This document shows positions 25,240 to 34,523 of a stretch of DNA of 64,000 nucleotides, piece after piece. The notes under the pieces were generated by a model. That model made no database searches, was not told the origin of the DNA, and worked only from the letters and a program-made list of their open reading frames with translations. The position numbers and the translations under genes are program-made. The DNA lies in assembly GCA_963621965.1 (NCBI GenBank), contig CAVFGN010000003.1, positions 1-64,000 on the forward strand, written 5' to 3'. The DNA comes from JAEELC01 sp963621965 (GTDB taxonomy: Bacteria > Bacillota_I > Bacilli_A > Acholeplasmatales > Anaeroplasmataceae). The number at the start of each line of letters is the position of its first letter. The stretch's first letter is position 1.

Positions 25240-25271
25240 AAAAAAATTTGACCCGTATCGCTACGAGTCAA
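25240..25271 (-). terminator. Terminator of the hemW-xerD-deoB operon
   Basis: Ten-base-pair stem TTGACCCGTA (25248-25257) with TACGAGTCAA (25262-25271), one G-U on the minus strand, followed there by ATTTTTT. It lies just past the deoB stop. Confidence 0.85.
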
Positions 25272-25279
25272 GCTTATAA

Positions 25280-26476
25280 TTATTCAATATCTTTCAAGAA
25301 CGAATGTCCCCATTCACTTTCTTTAACACCAAAATTTTCAGCGACTGTATTGCCAAAATCTGAGAAAGATTGACGGATACCAAGATCAGTAGAACCTATG
25401 TTTTTGTGCCATACAATTAGAGGTACATATTCTCTTGTATGGTCAGTTCCAAACCATGTAGGATCATTACCATGATCAGCTGTAATCATAACTAAATCAT
25501 CATCATTTAATTGATTAATTAATTGTCCTAGTTGTGTGTCAAATTCTTCCATGGCTTGTCCATAACCTTGAGGGTTTCTTCTATGTCCATATAATGCATC
25601 AAAGTCAACTAAATTTAAATAACAAAGTCCTGTAAAATCTCTATTTTTTGCAATATCAATCATATGGTTCATACCATCTGCATTTGATACTTGTCTAATA
25701 GATTCTGTGATACCACAACCATTATATATATCTGAAATCTTACCTAAACCTATAACTGTATAATTAGCTTCTTTAAGCTTGTCTAGAATTGTAGGCGCAA
25801 ACGGTGAAACCGCATAATCGTGTCTATTTGGAGTTCTTGTAAAGTTAGTTTTGTCAGTACCTACAAATGGTCTTGCGATAATTCTACCAACTTTCCATTC
25901 TGGCTTCATACATAATTCACGCGCAATATGACAACATCTATATAGTTCTTCAAGACCAAATGTTTCTTCATGTGCCGCGATTTGTAATACCGAATCACTT
26001 GAAGTATAAACAATCATAGAGTTATCTCTCATTTGTTCTTCACCTAAGTCTACTAGGATTTGAGTACCTGAGGCGGCACAGTTACCAATTACTTTATGTC
26101 CTGTTTGCTTTTCAAGTTCATCAATTAATTCCTTAGGGAAACCTGTATCAGTGAATGTTTTAAATGGTTCTTTTACATTTAAGCCCATAATTTCAAGATG
26201 ACCTGTTAACGTATCTTTACCACGAGAAATTTCTTGCATCTTACCATGAGCGCCTTGCTTACATGTTTTGCTTAATCCTTCAATATCAGTTATCATTCCA
26301 TAACCCATAGATTCAAGAACAGGTAATTTTAAGCCATTGCAAGACGCTGCTATATGAGCTATTGTATTAGCTCCTTCGTCTGTGTGGCCTGCATTAAAGA
26401 ATTCATTTGAATCCTTACAAGTACCACAGCCTACGCTATCAATTACGATAGCAAAAATTCTTTTAAATTTTTTCAT
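25280..26476 (-). CDS. deoB: Phosphopentomutase
   Basis: Interconverts ribose-1-phosphate or deoxyribose-1-phosphate and the 5-phosphates, linking nucleoside breakdown to the pentose phosphate pathway. The alkaline-phosphatase-superfamily metal motifs are present: IVIDSVGCGT at the N terminus with the first metal Asp, KDTLTGHLE carrying the phosphorylated Thr, and ITADHGNDPTW plus DHTREYVP in the second half. The 398 residues match the family. It follows xerD directly and has RBS AAGGAGGAA. deoB beside xerD is conserved in Bacilli (drm-ripX). Confidence 0.96.
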   Translation of the reverse strand: MKKFKRIFAIVIDSVGCGTCKDSNEFFNAGHTDEGANTIAHIAASCNGLKLPVLESMGYGMITDIEGLSKTCKQGAHGKMQEISRGKDTLTGHLEIMGLNVKEPFKTFTDTGFPKELIDELEKQTGHKVIGNCAASGTQILVDLGEEQMRDNSMIVYTSSDSVLQIAAHEETFGLEELYRCCHIARELCMKPEWKVGRIIARPFVGTDKTNFTRTPNRHDYAVSPFAPTILDKLKEANYTVIGLGKISDIYNGCGITESIRQVSNADGMNHMIDIAKNRDFTGLCYLNLVDFDALYGHRRNPQGYGQAMEEFDTQLGQLINQLNDDDLVMITADHGNDPTWFGTDHTREYVPLIVWHKNIGSTDLGIRQSFSDFGNTVAENFGVKESEWGHSFLKDIE

Positions 26477-27409
26477 CTATTTTTCCTCCTTATTTGCTAG
26501 TGGATGAACACTTTCTACTAAATCTTTTAGTTTTAATCGATTTGTATGTGTATAAATTTGAGTTGTCGAAATATCTTCATGGCCTAACATTTCTTGCACA
26601 AAGCGTAAATCAACACCATTATCAAGTAAATGTGTCGCAAATGAATGTCTTAAAGTATGAGGTGAAATTTCTTTATCAATATTGTTATCACTCGCAAGTT
26701 TCTTTACAAATTTAAAAATACTTTGTCTTGATAAAGGTTTACCTAAATAAGATAAGAAAACGAAATTGCTAAAACTATTATTTGTAAAATTAGGTCGAGA
26801 CTTAGTTATATATGTTCTAAGCGCATCTACCCCAGATTCTCCAAGTGGAACAATTCGCTCTTTATTTCCTTTACCTATAATAGATATATATTTTTCATTT
26901 AGATGTAAATCCCCTACTTTAAGATTAGCAGCTTCACTTACACGAAGTCCTGAACCATATAAAACTTCAATTAAAGCTTTATTGCGAACTCCTGTATCAA
27001 TTGATGTATCAATTGAATCAATCATTTTATTAATTTCTTCAACTGATAAAAATGTTGGTATCTTTTTCTCTTTTTTAACGCTATCAACCATTTTTGCAGG
27101 ATCAATATCAGTCGAGTCTTCTTTAAGTAAATATTTATGAAACTCTTTAATTGCAATAAGTTTTCTAGCTTGGCTGGTTTTACTTATTTTATTATTTTTA
27201 AGAGTTTGTAAATATTTAATAATATGAACCTCTTCTATTTCATTAACCGATTCAATTTTTTGATATTTTGACAAATAAGAAGCGTATTGTTCAATATCAG
27301 ATATATACGCTTTAATAGTATTTTCGCTTAAATTCTTCTCATTTTCTAAGAAAAATTTGAAGTCTTGCATTTCATAAAAAACTACTTCTTTTTCTTTCTT
27401 TTTTTTCAT
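26477..27409 (-). CDS. xerD: Tyrosine recombinase XerC/XerD family
   Basis: Site-specific recombinase that resolves chromosome dimers at dif. The catalytic tyrosine-recombinase residues are all visible: Arg in GSGLRVSEA, Lys in GKGNKER, His-x-x-Arg in HTLRHSFATHLL, and His plus the nucleophile Tyr in MLGHEDISTTQIYTH. The N-terminal SAM-like domain fills residues 10-100. The 310-residue length is normal. ATG overlaps the hemW TGA. Placement before deoB supports XerD rather than XerC. The dif site at 22893 is its likely target, 3.6 kb away. Confidence 0.92.
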   Translation of the reverse strand: MKKKKEKEVVFYEMQDFKFFLENEKNLSENTIKAYISDIEQYASYLSKYQKIESVNEIEEVHIIKYLQTLKNNKISKTSQARKLIAIKEFHKYLLKEDSTDIDPAKMVDSVKKEKKIPTFLSVEEINKMIDSIDTSIDTGVRNKALIEVLYGSGLRVSEAANLKVGDLHLNEKYISIIGKGNKERIVPLGESGVDALRTYITKSRPNFTNNSFSNFVFLSYLGKPLSRQSIFKFVKKLASDNNIDKEISPHTLRHSFATHLLDNGVDLRFVQEMLGHEDISTTQIYTHTNRLKLKDLVESVHPLANKEEK

Positions 27410-28503
27410 ACAAACTCCATAAATACTAAATCGCCTAACATAATTCCTTTATGAGTTAATTTAATATAGTCCTCATTTGCTTCTAAAAGGCCTGTATCAA
27501 AGAGTTTTGACAAGTCGTATACATTTTCTATTTCTTTGCCAAAACGTTCTCTAAACGCATGTTTTGAAACTCCTTTAGTCATTCTTAAACCTAACATCAT
27601 AAATTCATTTTGGTTAGTTAGTTCATCTATTATTTCTTCTTCTTTAATTCCAATATAATAATCACTAAAATTAGAACTATTAGTGTAACGTATATTATCT
27701 AAATATCCGCTTGCATTAAGCCCACAACCAATATATTCTAAATCAAGCCAATATATCATATTATGAATTGATTCAAAGCCTTTTCTTGAGTAATTAGATA
27801 TTTCATATTGATTATACCCATGCTTACTTAAATCAGACATAATATACTCATACATGTCAGCTGACACATCTTCGTCAATCAATTCTAATTTATTATTATT
27901 GTATAAGTAAGACATTATAGTTTTATCTTCTAAAATAAGTGAATAATAAGAAATATGCGGTATATCTAATTTATAAAATTCATTTAGATTTTCCTTTATT
28001 AGTTCAAAAGAATCGTAGGGATGAGCAAATATTAAATCAACATTAATATTTTCTATACCAACATTCTTTAAAATTCTAACCGCTTCAAATATTGTCTCTC
28101 TATTGTGAGTTCTTCCAAGTTTTAATAAAACATCATTGTTAAAAGACTCAGCGCCAATACTAACACGGTTTATATTATGTTTCTTAAAAAGCTTTGCTTG
28201 ATCTTCTGTGAGCAAATCAGGATTAATTTCTATAGAATATTCTTTAATGTTTAAATTTATACTAAATATATCAATAGTATCTAGTAAATGTGATAATAAA
28301 TCATAAGGTAAATAGTTAGGAGTTCCTCCTCCTATATAGATAGTTTCAATATCTTTGTATTTATCTCTATAAGATAAAATTTCTTTTTCAAGAAATGAAA
28401 CATATTTACTAATTATTGATAAATTTTTGCTTACAGTTTTACGAAAATCGCAATACGTGCATATTTTTTTACAAAATGGAATATGTATATATAATCCTCT
28501 CAC
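27406..28503 (-). CDS. hemW: HemW-like radical SAM protein
   Basis: Radical SAM protein of the HemN-like family. Members called HemW bind heme and are thought to act in heme delivery, not as coproporphyrinogen oxidase. The cluster motif CKKICTYCDF lies near residue 13, with GGGTPNYL (SAM-binding GGGTP) following. The start is placed at GTG 28503 with GGTGAT upstream, because the longer frame begins with an unsupported TTG. Ends in the ATGA overlap with xerD. Stop codon is TGA, showing that TGA is read as stop in this genome. Confidence 0.88.
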   Translation of the reverse strand: MRGLYIHIPFCKKICTYCDFRKTVSKNLSIISKYVSFLEKEILSYRDKYKDIETIYIGGGTPNYLPYDLLSHLLDTIDIFSINLNIKEYSIEINPDLLTEDQAKLFKKHNINRVSIGAESFNNDVLLKLGRTHNRETIFEAVRILKNVGIENINVDLIFAHPYDSFELIKENLNEFYKLDIPHISYYSLILEDKTIMSYLYNNNKLELIDEDVSADMYEYIMSDLSKHGYNQYEISNYSRKGFESIHNMIYWLDLEYIGCGLNASGYLDNIRYTNSSNFSDYYIGIKEEEIIDELTNQNEFMMLGLRMTKGVSKHAFRERFGKEIENVYDLSKLFDTGLLEANEDYIKLTHKGIMLGDLVFMEFV

Positions 28504-28544
28504 ATAAATCACCAACTAGATTATACCACAATTTGAATATAATG

Positions 28545-28573
28545 AAAAAAGAGTAGTCAAAATAAACTACCCT
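28545..28573 (-). terminator. Terminator of the yqeG-yqeH-yqeK/rsfS operon
   Basis: On the minus strand AGGGTAGT pairs with ACTACTCT (one G-U), then six T. It overlaps the stop codon of the fusion gene. Confidence 0.75.
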
Positions 28574-29502
28574 TCGATAATGTTTGATAAATCGATTTTT
28601 TCATAATTTAAGAATAACTTATCTAAATCGATTCTTTCTCTTTCCGCATCAGTCATAACATGGACTAAGAAATCAAATCCATCAATTAAAACCCATCCTG
28701 AGTTTTCGCCTTCACTAGCTTTAACTTGATATCCAACTTTTGCTAATTCTTCTTTAATATATTCGATACTAACGTTAGCTTGACGTTCAGAGTCAACACT
28801 TGCGATTAAGACAAATTTAAAGAATGGTGAACTTAAATTAGTATCGTAACATACGATATCATGAGGATTTACTCTCTTTAATCCCTCATAAATTGTTTTA
28901 ATTTTTTCCATAATTAATTTCCTTTCATATTCATATAATACATCTTTTTGCATAGGATGTACGTTTTTATTTTGTTTATTTAAAAAGTTTATAGTAAATA
29001 AAGTAGATAAATATATAGCTTCGTTAAGCCTTCCACTAAGTAATATATTTCTTACAGTAATACAATCTTTATAAGTTCTATTTTCTTCAGTATAGTCACT
29101 TATTAGAACAATCTCTTCAAGCTTAGTCATATTTGTATGTCCAAAGACATGATTTTTAATTGCACTTTTCATCTCAAGATCATCTATATTAAATACTTTT
29201 TTCAAAGCTTCGCTTGAGGCATAAGCATGGTATAAAACAGTGCATTTTTCGCATTCTTCTAAATCGCTTGGGTCAATTAATGTTTTCATCTCTTCTTCAG
29301 ATTCATACTTATAAAAATCATGTACAAGTCCACATATAATAGCACGTGATTTATCTACATTATAAATAGAAGCTAAATATTCACACATTTTAGCCACACC
29401 TAGTATATGAGTAAATCTAGATAATTTATCAGGATATTTAGTTTTATACTTAGCTTCAACTATATTTCTAACTTCGTTAATTTTTTGATCCGAAAATTGC
29501 AT
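28567..29502 (-). CDS. Fused YqeK HD-domain hydrolase and RsfS ribosome silencing factor
   Basis: A 311-residue fusion. Residues 1-195 are YqeK, the HD-domain diadenosine tetraphosphate hydrolase, with metal residues His32, His61-Asp62 (LVHDFYKY), His92 and Asp136. From about 196 the protein is RsfS (DUF143), which binds ribosomal protein uL14 and blocks subunit joining; SSPFFKFVLIAS and GWVLIDGFDFLVHVM are its conserved core. In most Bacilli the two are separate adjacent genes after nadD. No stop or frameshift lies between the parts. It overlaps the yqeH end by 26 bp. Confidence 0.9.
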   Translation of the reverse strand: MQFSDQKINEVRNIVEAKYKTKYPDKLSRFTHILGVAKMCEYLASIYNVDKSRAIICGLVHDFYKYESEEEMKTLIDPSDLEECEKCTVLYHAYASSEALKKVFNIDDLEMKSAIKNHVFGHTNMTKLEEIVLISDYTEENRTYKDCITVRNILLSGRLNEAIYLSTLFTINFLNKQNKNVHPMQKDVLYEYERKLIMEKIKTIYEGLKRVNPHDIVCYDTNLSSPFFKFVLIASVDSERQANVSIEYIKEELAKVGYQVKASEGENSGWVLIDGFDFLVHVMTDAERERIDLDKLFLNYEKIDLSNIIEG

Positions 29503-30592
29503 TTCTTAGGAACACATCCAATCCACGTAAATATGTAATTTCAATTGTACATGGTTTATTTATTGTTATAAAGCCAAGTCCTGAAATTACAAGATCCTGT
29601 TTTTTAGGTCCGATTTTCATCACTTTTGTATCAAATACAAGTTCTGTATTGTCGCCAATTGCAGGTGGAACTAGAATCTCGCCTTTATGCTTATTAATAA
29701 ACTCAAGCAAATCTTTATCTTTTCTTCTATGCACACTAACGTTTTCTGATACATATGAAGTAAATGTAACAAAGCCTTCAGCTTCTTTTAGACTAGCTGT
29801 AAAGATAGCGCCTAAGAGTACGCAGTTTCCAACCTCAATTTGATAACTAATAGGTTTAATTTCCTTTTTAGGCACTAATAAATCATAGCTTTTTTCAGTT
29901 AAATTAGAAAATGCATTATTTAAATTAATTAAGCCAGGTGTATCAATGAATGATTTATTATCAATAAAGAATGGTATATTAATCTCTTTAAGTGTGGTAC
30001 CTGGAATAGGACTAGTCGCAATTAAATCTTTCTTACGAGTGCTAAAACGTTTAATTAGCATATTTATTAAGCTAGATTTACCTACGTTTGCACAACCCAT
30101 AAAATAAACATCTTTTCCATTTCGAGCTAAATCTATAGTATTCATTAAATCATCAATGTAATAACCTGTTTTACTAGATACAACGTGAATCGCAAGCGCT
30201 TTAAAGAAATATCTATCAACCATTTGGCTTAACCAAGTAACGATATTTGAAATATTAACACTTTTTGGTAATAAATCTAGTTTGTTTGCGACTAAAATTA
30301 CATCTTTATTACGGAGTTTATTTAATATTTGAGGTATAAATGTACCAGTAAAATCAAATAAATCTACTACAAGTACAATTACCCCGTCTTTCTTAAGTAA
30401 ATTATCAATAACATAAACATAATCATCGTTAGTTGCGGTGATCTTAGGATATTCATTATAATTCATTAATCTGAAGCAACGTTTACAATAAAGGGTAGAT
30501 TTTGATGTATCAATTGTTTTTATGAAACCTTCTTTAGTTTCATCTTCTGTTTGTAAAATGGCGCCACAACCATTACATATTATTTTGCTCAT
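29477..30592 (-). CDS. yqeH: Ribosome biogenesis GTPase YqeH
   Basis: Circularly permuted GTPase needed for 30S subunit assembly. The N-terminal zinc finger (CNGCG and CKRCF) is followed by the permuted order: NKLDLLP (G4), SSKTG (G5), GCANVGKSSLINML (G1), and DTPGL (G3). The C-terminal domain continues to residue 371. The start MSKIICNGCG is supported by AAAGGGAT; the frame extends five codons farther. It overlaps yqeG by 20 bp and the YqeK-RsfS fusion by 26 bp, so this is a tightly coupled ribosome-maturation operon. Confidence 0.93.
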   Translation of the reverse strand: MSKIICNGCGAILQTEDETKEGFIKTIDTSKSTLYCKRCFRLMNYNEYPKITATNDDYVYVIDNLLKKDGVIVLVVDLFDFTGTFIPQILNKLRNKDVILVANKLDLLPKSVNISNIVTWLSQMVDRYFFKALAIHVVSSKTGYYIDDLMNTIDLARNGKDVYFMGCANVGKSSLINMLIKRFSTRKKDLIATSPIPGTTLKEINIPFFIDNKSFIDTPGLINLNNAFSNLTEKSYDLLVPKKEIKPISYQIEVGNCVLLGAIFTASLKEAEGFVTFTSYVSENVSVHRRKDKDLLEFINKHKGEILVPPAIGDNTELVFDTKVMKIGPKKQDLVISGLGFITINKPCTIEITYLRGLDVFLRNAIFGSKN

Positions 30593-31160
30593 TTTTATCC
30601 CTTTCATAAAGTAAAATTATATTGTTATAAGAATCAATATCCTTCTTCTTAATTTTTTCTATAATTTTCTTTTCTCTTTTTCTATTAAATCTAGTGGTCC
30701 AAACCTCAGTTTTATTATCAATTGGTTTTACAAGGATTGTATAAATATCAAGGCCACGAGATCCGTAAACATCAGTTAAAAGTTGGTCCCCGATTTCAAC
30801 AATTTCACTCCAAGTGTATTTTTTACTTAGTTTTCTTCTAGCTCGTTTAAATGCTAATTTTAAAGGTTTTAAAGAATTGGCAGTATATTTTAGTTTAGTT
30901 TCATTTGCAATTACTTTAACTCTTTTAGGCTTGTTGTTAGAGACAAGCATAATTTCAAAACCCATTTCTTCAAGTTTATTTATAAGATTTAAAGCGTTTT
31001 GTGTAATATGCATATCTTTATAAGAAATTAAAGTGTTATCAACATCAAAAAATATTACACGTTTACCTAATTCATATAGTGCTTTATAATCAATATCATA
31101 TACTGTTTTAGTGTATTCATTTGGTATACACTTTTTATAGTTTAAAATATGTTCAATCAT
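30573..31160 (-). CDS. yqeG: YqeG family HAD phosphatase
   Basis: HAD-superfamily hydrolase, class IIIA, that precedes yqeH in most Bacilli. Motif I reads FFDVDNTL, motif II is LVSNN, and motif IV is IVEIGDQLLTDVYG. The 195-residue length matches the family (about 170-190). Substrate is probably a phosphorylated lipid or sugar intermediate such as phosphatidylglycerophosphate, as shown for some relatives, but not determinable here. AGAGGAT precedes the ATG, and the greA terminator lies immediately upstream, so the operon promoter must be close by. Confidence 0.9.
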   Translation of the reverse strand: MIEHILNYKKCIPNEYTKTVYDIDYKALYELGKRVIFFDVDNTLISYKDMHITQNALNLINKLEEMGFEIMLVSNNKPKRVKVIANETKLKYTANSLKPLKLAFKRARRKLSKKYTWSEIVEIGDQLLTDVYGSRGLDIYTILVKPIDNKTEVWTTRFNRKREKKIIEKIKKKDIDSYNNIILLYERDKNEQNNM

Positions 31161-31171
31161 TTGATCCTCTT

Positions 31172-31201
31172 TAAAAAAATAAGAGTAGAAATACTACTCT
31201 T
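31172..31201 (-). terminator. Terminator of greA
   Basis: AAGAGTAG (31181-31188) and CTACTCTT (31194-31201) form an 8-bp stem; on the minus strand ATTTTTTT follows. The greA stop codon touches the hairpin. Confidence 0.85.
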
Positions 31202-31679
31202 ATTTGTTTTCAACTGTTACATCAACAATTGTTACTGCTAGCATACCTACAGGTGTTTGTACATGAACTGTATCGCCTTTTTTGTGTCCAACAAGAGCTT
31301 TACCAATTGGAGAATCAGTAGATAATTTATTAACTAAAATATCTGATGTTACACTTGCAGAAATTAAGAATTGTTCTTCGACAACACCTTCTGGTCCCTT
31401 ATATTTAATAGTAACAAATTTACCGATACCAACTGCATCGCTTGTATCTACGTTAACAATTTCACTGTTCTTGATAATTTCTTCAACTCTGCTCTTTTCA
31501 GCAGCTAAGTTTGCTTGCTTTTCTTTAGCAGAACTATAATCAGCGTTTTCAGATAAGTCGCCTTGTTCACGAGCTTCTTTTAAAGCTTTAGTATTTTCAT
31601 CAATCTCGTGGTTAATACGAGCTAATTGTTCTTGATAATTTTCATATTCTTTTCTAGTAATTTGATATTTAGTTGCCAT
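31200..31679 (-). CDS. greA: Transcription elongation factor GreA
   Basis: Rescues backtracked RNA polymerase by stimulating cleavage of the nascent transcript. The N-terminal coiled coil is obvious and carries the acidic tip GDLSENADYSSAKEKQ with the two functional acidic residues. The C-terminal FKBP-like domain has DSPIGKALVGHKKGD. The start MATKYQITRKEY is supported by TAGGAGGATA about 10 bases upstream; the frame extends 15 codons farther into the intergenic region. 159 residues is the normal length. Confidence 0.96.
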   Translation of the reverse strand: MATKYQITRKEYENYQEQLARINHEIDENTKALKEAREQGDLSENADYSSAKEKQANLAAEKSRVEEIIKNSEIVNVDTSDAVGIGKFVTIKYKGPEGVVEEQFLISASVTSDILVNKLSTDSPIGKALVGHKKGDTVHVQTPVGMLAVTIVDVTVENK

Positions 31680-31743
31680 AATAGAATATCCTCCTACACA
31701 TAATACTTTATAATTATACAACAAGATTTATTTTTTTAAAAGA

Positions 31744-32466
31744 CTAATATCGGTCATTATATTGGATTTTTTTCATTTGCGTTTGAACCTTTTTAGCATT
31801 AGGAAAACAAAGTTCGAATATATAATAGAATCTAATGCCATGGTTTGGTACTACAAAATGAGTTAATTCATGATACAAAACGTTTTTTATATCTAACTTA
31901 TTATATTTTGCAAGAATTATATTAAGAGATATTTTATTTTCTAAAGTATAACATTTACCGTAAAACGTTTTAACACGTTTATAAATAATACTAGGCATAG
32001 TATTATATTTATAGTCAAAGATGTTTTCCTTGTAAATGCGAAATGCTTCAGGTAATATTTCTTTAATATATTTGTCTAATTCTCTTTGATAAAATGAATA
32101 TAAAATATAATCAATATGTTTATCATTGTTAGAAGTTGTATGTATTATAATTTCATCATTAAAAAAAGAAACATGTTCTGAAAAATCTAACTCAATTTTT
32201 ACATTGTATGATTTTCCAAAGAAATGAACCATATTATTATCTTTATTGTTATTATTGATCTGTTTATTTAGACGTTGTTTTATAACAAAATTATAAAGTA
32301 GATCTTCATTTTCATGAATAAATATTTCCGGATTTTTGCATTTTTTATAATTTGGTGAAGTAATAGAAACTGTATTAGTTTCCTTGTCATATCTAAAATA
32401 AGTACGCTTATTTCTAGGCTTATATAAAACTTCTATATTGATATCAATATCTTTAAGCTTCATCAT
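31744..32466 (-). CDS. YgjP-like zinc metallopeptidase-domain protein
   Basis: A 240-residue protein of the DUF45/YgjP (WLM-related) group. The metal site is YHELTHFVVPNHGIRFY, giving HExxH plus a third histidine seven residues later; TFYGKCYT and KISLNIILAKY before it match the family's strand region. Function unknown; some relatives cleave DNA-protein crosslinks or act in protein quality control. It overlaps the upstream U32 gene by 14 bp. I see no signal peptide. Confidence 0.78.
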   Translation of the reverse strand: MMKLKDIDINIEVLYKPRNKRTYFRYDKETNTVSITSPNYKKCKNPEIFIHENEDLLYNFVIKQRLNKQINNNNKDNNMVHFFGKSYNVKIELDFSEHVSFFNDEIIIHTTSNNDKHIDYILYSFYQRELDKYIKEILPEAFRIYKENIFDYKYNTMPSIIYKRVKTFYGKCYTLENKISLNIILAKYNKLDIKNVLYHELTHFVVPNHGIRFYYIFELCFPNAKKVQTQMKKIQYNDRY

Positions 32467-33646
32467 GTATCCTTAACATATCATATTGTTCACATTCCTC
32501 ATCAATTTTTAGGTAAACAATGTCACGAGGGTGATTTGCGACTTCAATATCTTCAAACTTATCATTTAAAAGAACTTGAGGTACAAAGATATAATCATCT
32601 TTTTTAGGTCTAAATAATTCTAAACTCATAGACTTTTTAAAATTGTTTCTAACATCAACTTTAGCCATATGTGTTTCTTTATTATATTCAATAACTATAC
32701 CACAAAATCTTTGATCAGCTCTATCACTAAATAGGTCATATAGTTGTTCGTTTACTGTAGTTTGTCCTTTTAAAAAACCAATTGATGTTTCTCTATTTTC
32801 AGCCTTTTCTATTTGATAAAGGTATTTATCAATATTTTTTATATCCCCAGTTTTATAATATTCATCAATAGCTTCTCTATAGCTTTTAACGATAGTCGCA
32901 ATATAGTGTAGTGACTTCATTCTTCCTTCAATCTTAAACGAATCAATACCTGTTTCTAAGTATTCTTTAAGCAGTGGTAGTGCACATAAGTCTTTACTAG
33001 ACATTGCAAAATAATCATCGTTATTAATTTTTTCGTCTTTCACAAATAGGTCATAATTCCATCTACAAGAGTGGGCACATCCTCCTCTATTGGCATCTCT
33101 ATTTGTCATATTATTTGATAACATACATCTTCCACTATATGATACACACATACCACCGTGTATGAAAGCTTCAATATCTACATTAGTTTTTTCTTTTATC
33201 TTTTTAATACTTTTTAAATCAAGTTCTCTACCAAGAACAACACGCTTTACGCCAAGATGTGTCCAAAAATTCACCATATTAGTGTTTAAAGTGGATTCTT
33301 GTGTACTTACATGGCATTCCATTTTTGTTTTTAAAACTTCATTTATTATAAGTGGTGATGCACAAATTATTGCGTCTACACCTACATCTTCAAGTTCCTT
33401 TAAATATTCTTTTAAACCCTCTGTATCAATAACATGAGGTAAAATGTTGCACGTTACATGCACATATGCATTATGTTCATGTGCAAAAGCACAAGCTTCT
33501 TTAATATCATCGATAGTAAAATTTGAAGCACGAGAACGTAAAGAGAATTTTTGACCACCAATAAATACAGCATTAGCACCGTAAAGGATGGCAATCTTTA
33601 GTTTTTCTAAATCTCCAGCAGGAGCCAATAATTCAACTTTATTCAT
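32453..33646 (-). CDS. U32 family tRNA hydroxylation protein (TrhP/YrrO-like)
   Basis: A 397-residue member of the former peptidase U32 family. It shows the N-terminal LLAPAGDLEKLKIAI, and the family signature EAFIHGGMCVSYSGRC. The cysteines of the iron-sulphur site are present (GGMCVSYSGRCMLS and GGCAHSCRW). Family members of this type carry out prephenate-dependent hydroxylation of uridine-34 in tRNA to ho5U. RBS AAAGGAGGAG is strong. In B. subtilis the homologues yrrN-yrrO precede udk and greA, and here the pair likewise lies upstream of greA. Confidence 0.88.
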   Translation of the reverse strand: MNKVELLAPAGDLEKLKIAILYGANAVFIGGQKFSLRSRASNFTIDDIKEACAFAHEHNAYVHVTCNILPHVIDTEGLKEYLKELEDVGVDAIICASPLIINEVLKTKMECHVSTQESTLNTNMVNFWTHLGVKRVVLGRELDLKSIKKIKEKTNVDIEAFIHGGMCVSYSGRCMLSNNMTNRDANRGGCAHSCRWNYDLFVKDEKINNDDYFAMSSKDLCALPLLKEYLETGIDSFKIEGRMKSLHYIATIVKSYREAIDEYYKTGDIKNIDKYLYQIEKAENRETSIGFLKGQTTVNEQLYDLFSDRADQRFCGIVIEYNKETHMAKVDVRNNFKKSMSLELFRPKKDDYIFVPQVLLNDKFEDIEVANHPRDIVYLKIDEECEQYDMLRIHDEA

Positions 33647-34515
33647 TAAAACTCCTCCTTTTGATAAACACTATCTTTGTATTTAAATCCGTCCTTAATA
33701 TCTAGATTAAGTTCATTAATTAAAACTAGTGCTTCTTCTTTTGTAATAATTTTTTTAATATACTTTGAATAAGCTTCAACAACTTTGTTAAAAGTTTCAT
33801 CTTCAATAAATATATTATCTAAATAAATAAATCTAGGATTAATTAAATCTAATTCATTTAAATAAGATAAAATGTAATTTCTGAAAATAATTGTACCTTT
33901 TTCAAATTCATAAATATGAAAAAAATCATTTTCCCTTTTAATTTCTCTTAAGTAAGAATGATATTTATCAATGTCAAAATCAAGTCCTTTGTACTGTTTA
34001 TATAAAGAGATTAAATGACGCTTTGAATAGAACATTTGATGATATCCGAAAGCTTTTAAAAAGACGTTATTATCGTTATATTTTGATATTGTTACTTGAT
34101 CATTTACAGGTATTTCAAGAGAAATAGCACTAGATAACATATTTTGTTTTAAATAAAATTCTTGATCATATTGATTTGTACACAAAGTTTGAGAGTTGTA
34201 TATCCCTTTGTTTTCTAAGCCTCTTAAACGAAGAGATTCGTATACTCCAAGATCTGAATAAATAAAATAATAATCTTTATCTTTAATTTGGTCTAATAAT
34301 TTATTAAGTCTTTCTATATCGCTATCCTCCATCATAATAGTTAGATCTATAAAAATCTTTAAATTATCTCTATTTTGGTAGATTGTTTCAATTTCATTTA
34401 ATGAGAAAGACTTATTATAAAACGAAGAAAAGTCGTTTAAATAAACGACTACTCCATCAACCTGATTTTTTAAATTATTAAGATTATTTTTTTCATTTAA
34501 TGAAACAATAAGCAT
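33646..34515 (-). CDS. U32-like partner protein (YrrN-like)
   Basis: A 289-residue paralogue of the following U32 gene, with which it overlaps by one base. It keeps the overall TIM-barrel-like pattern (VDGVVVYLND, IFIDLTIM, SLEIPVN) but lacks the cysteine cluster and the HGGMC signature. In B. subtilis the smaller YrrN precedes YrrO in the same way, and both are implicated in tRNA ho5U formation. RBS AGGTGAT. Assignment rests mainly on position and length, because sequence motifs are weak. Confidence 0.65.
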   Translation of the reverse strand: MLIVSLNEKNNLNNLKNQVDGVVVYLNDFSSFYNKSFSLNEIETIYQNRDNLKIFIDLTIMMEDSDIERLNKLLDQIKDKDYYFIYSDLGVYESLRLRGLENKGIYNSQTLCTNQYDQEFYLKQNMLSSAISLEIPVNDQVTISKYNDNNVFLKAFGYHQMFYSKRHLISLYKQYKGLDFDIDKYHSYLREIKRENDFFHIYEFEKGTIIFRNYILSYLNELDLINPRFIYLDNIFIEDETFNKVVEAYSKYIKKIITKEEALVLINELNLDIKDGFKYKDSVYQKEEF

Positions 34516-34523
34516 AATATCAC

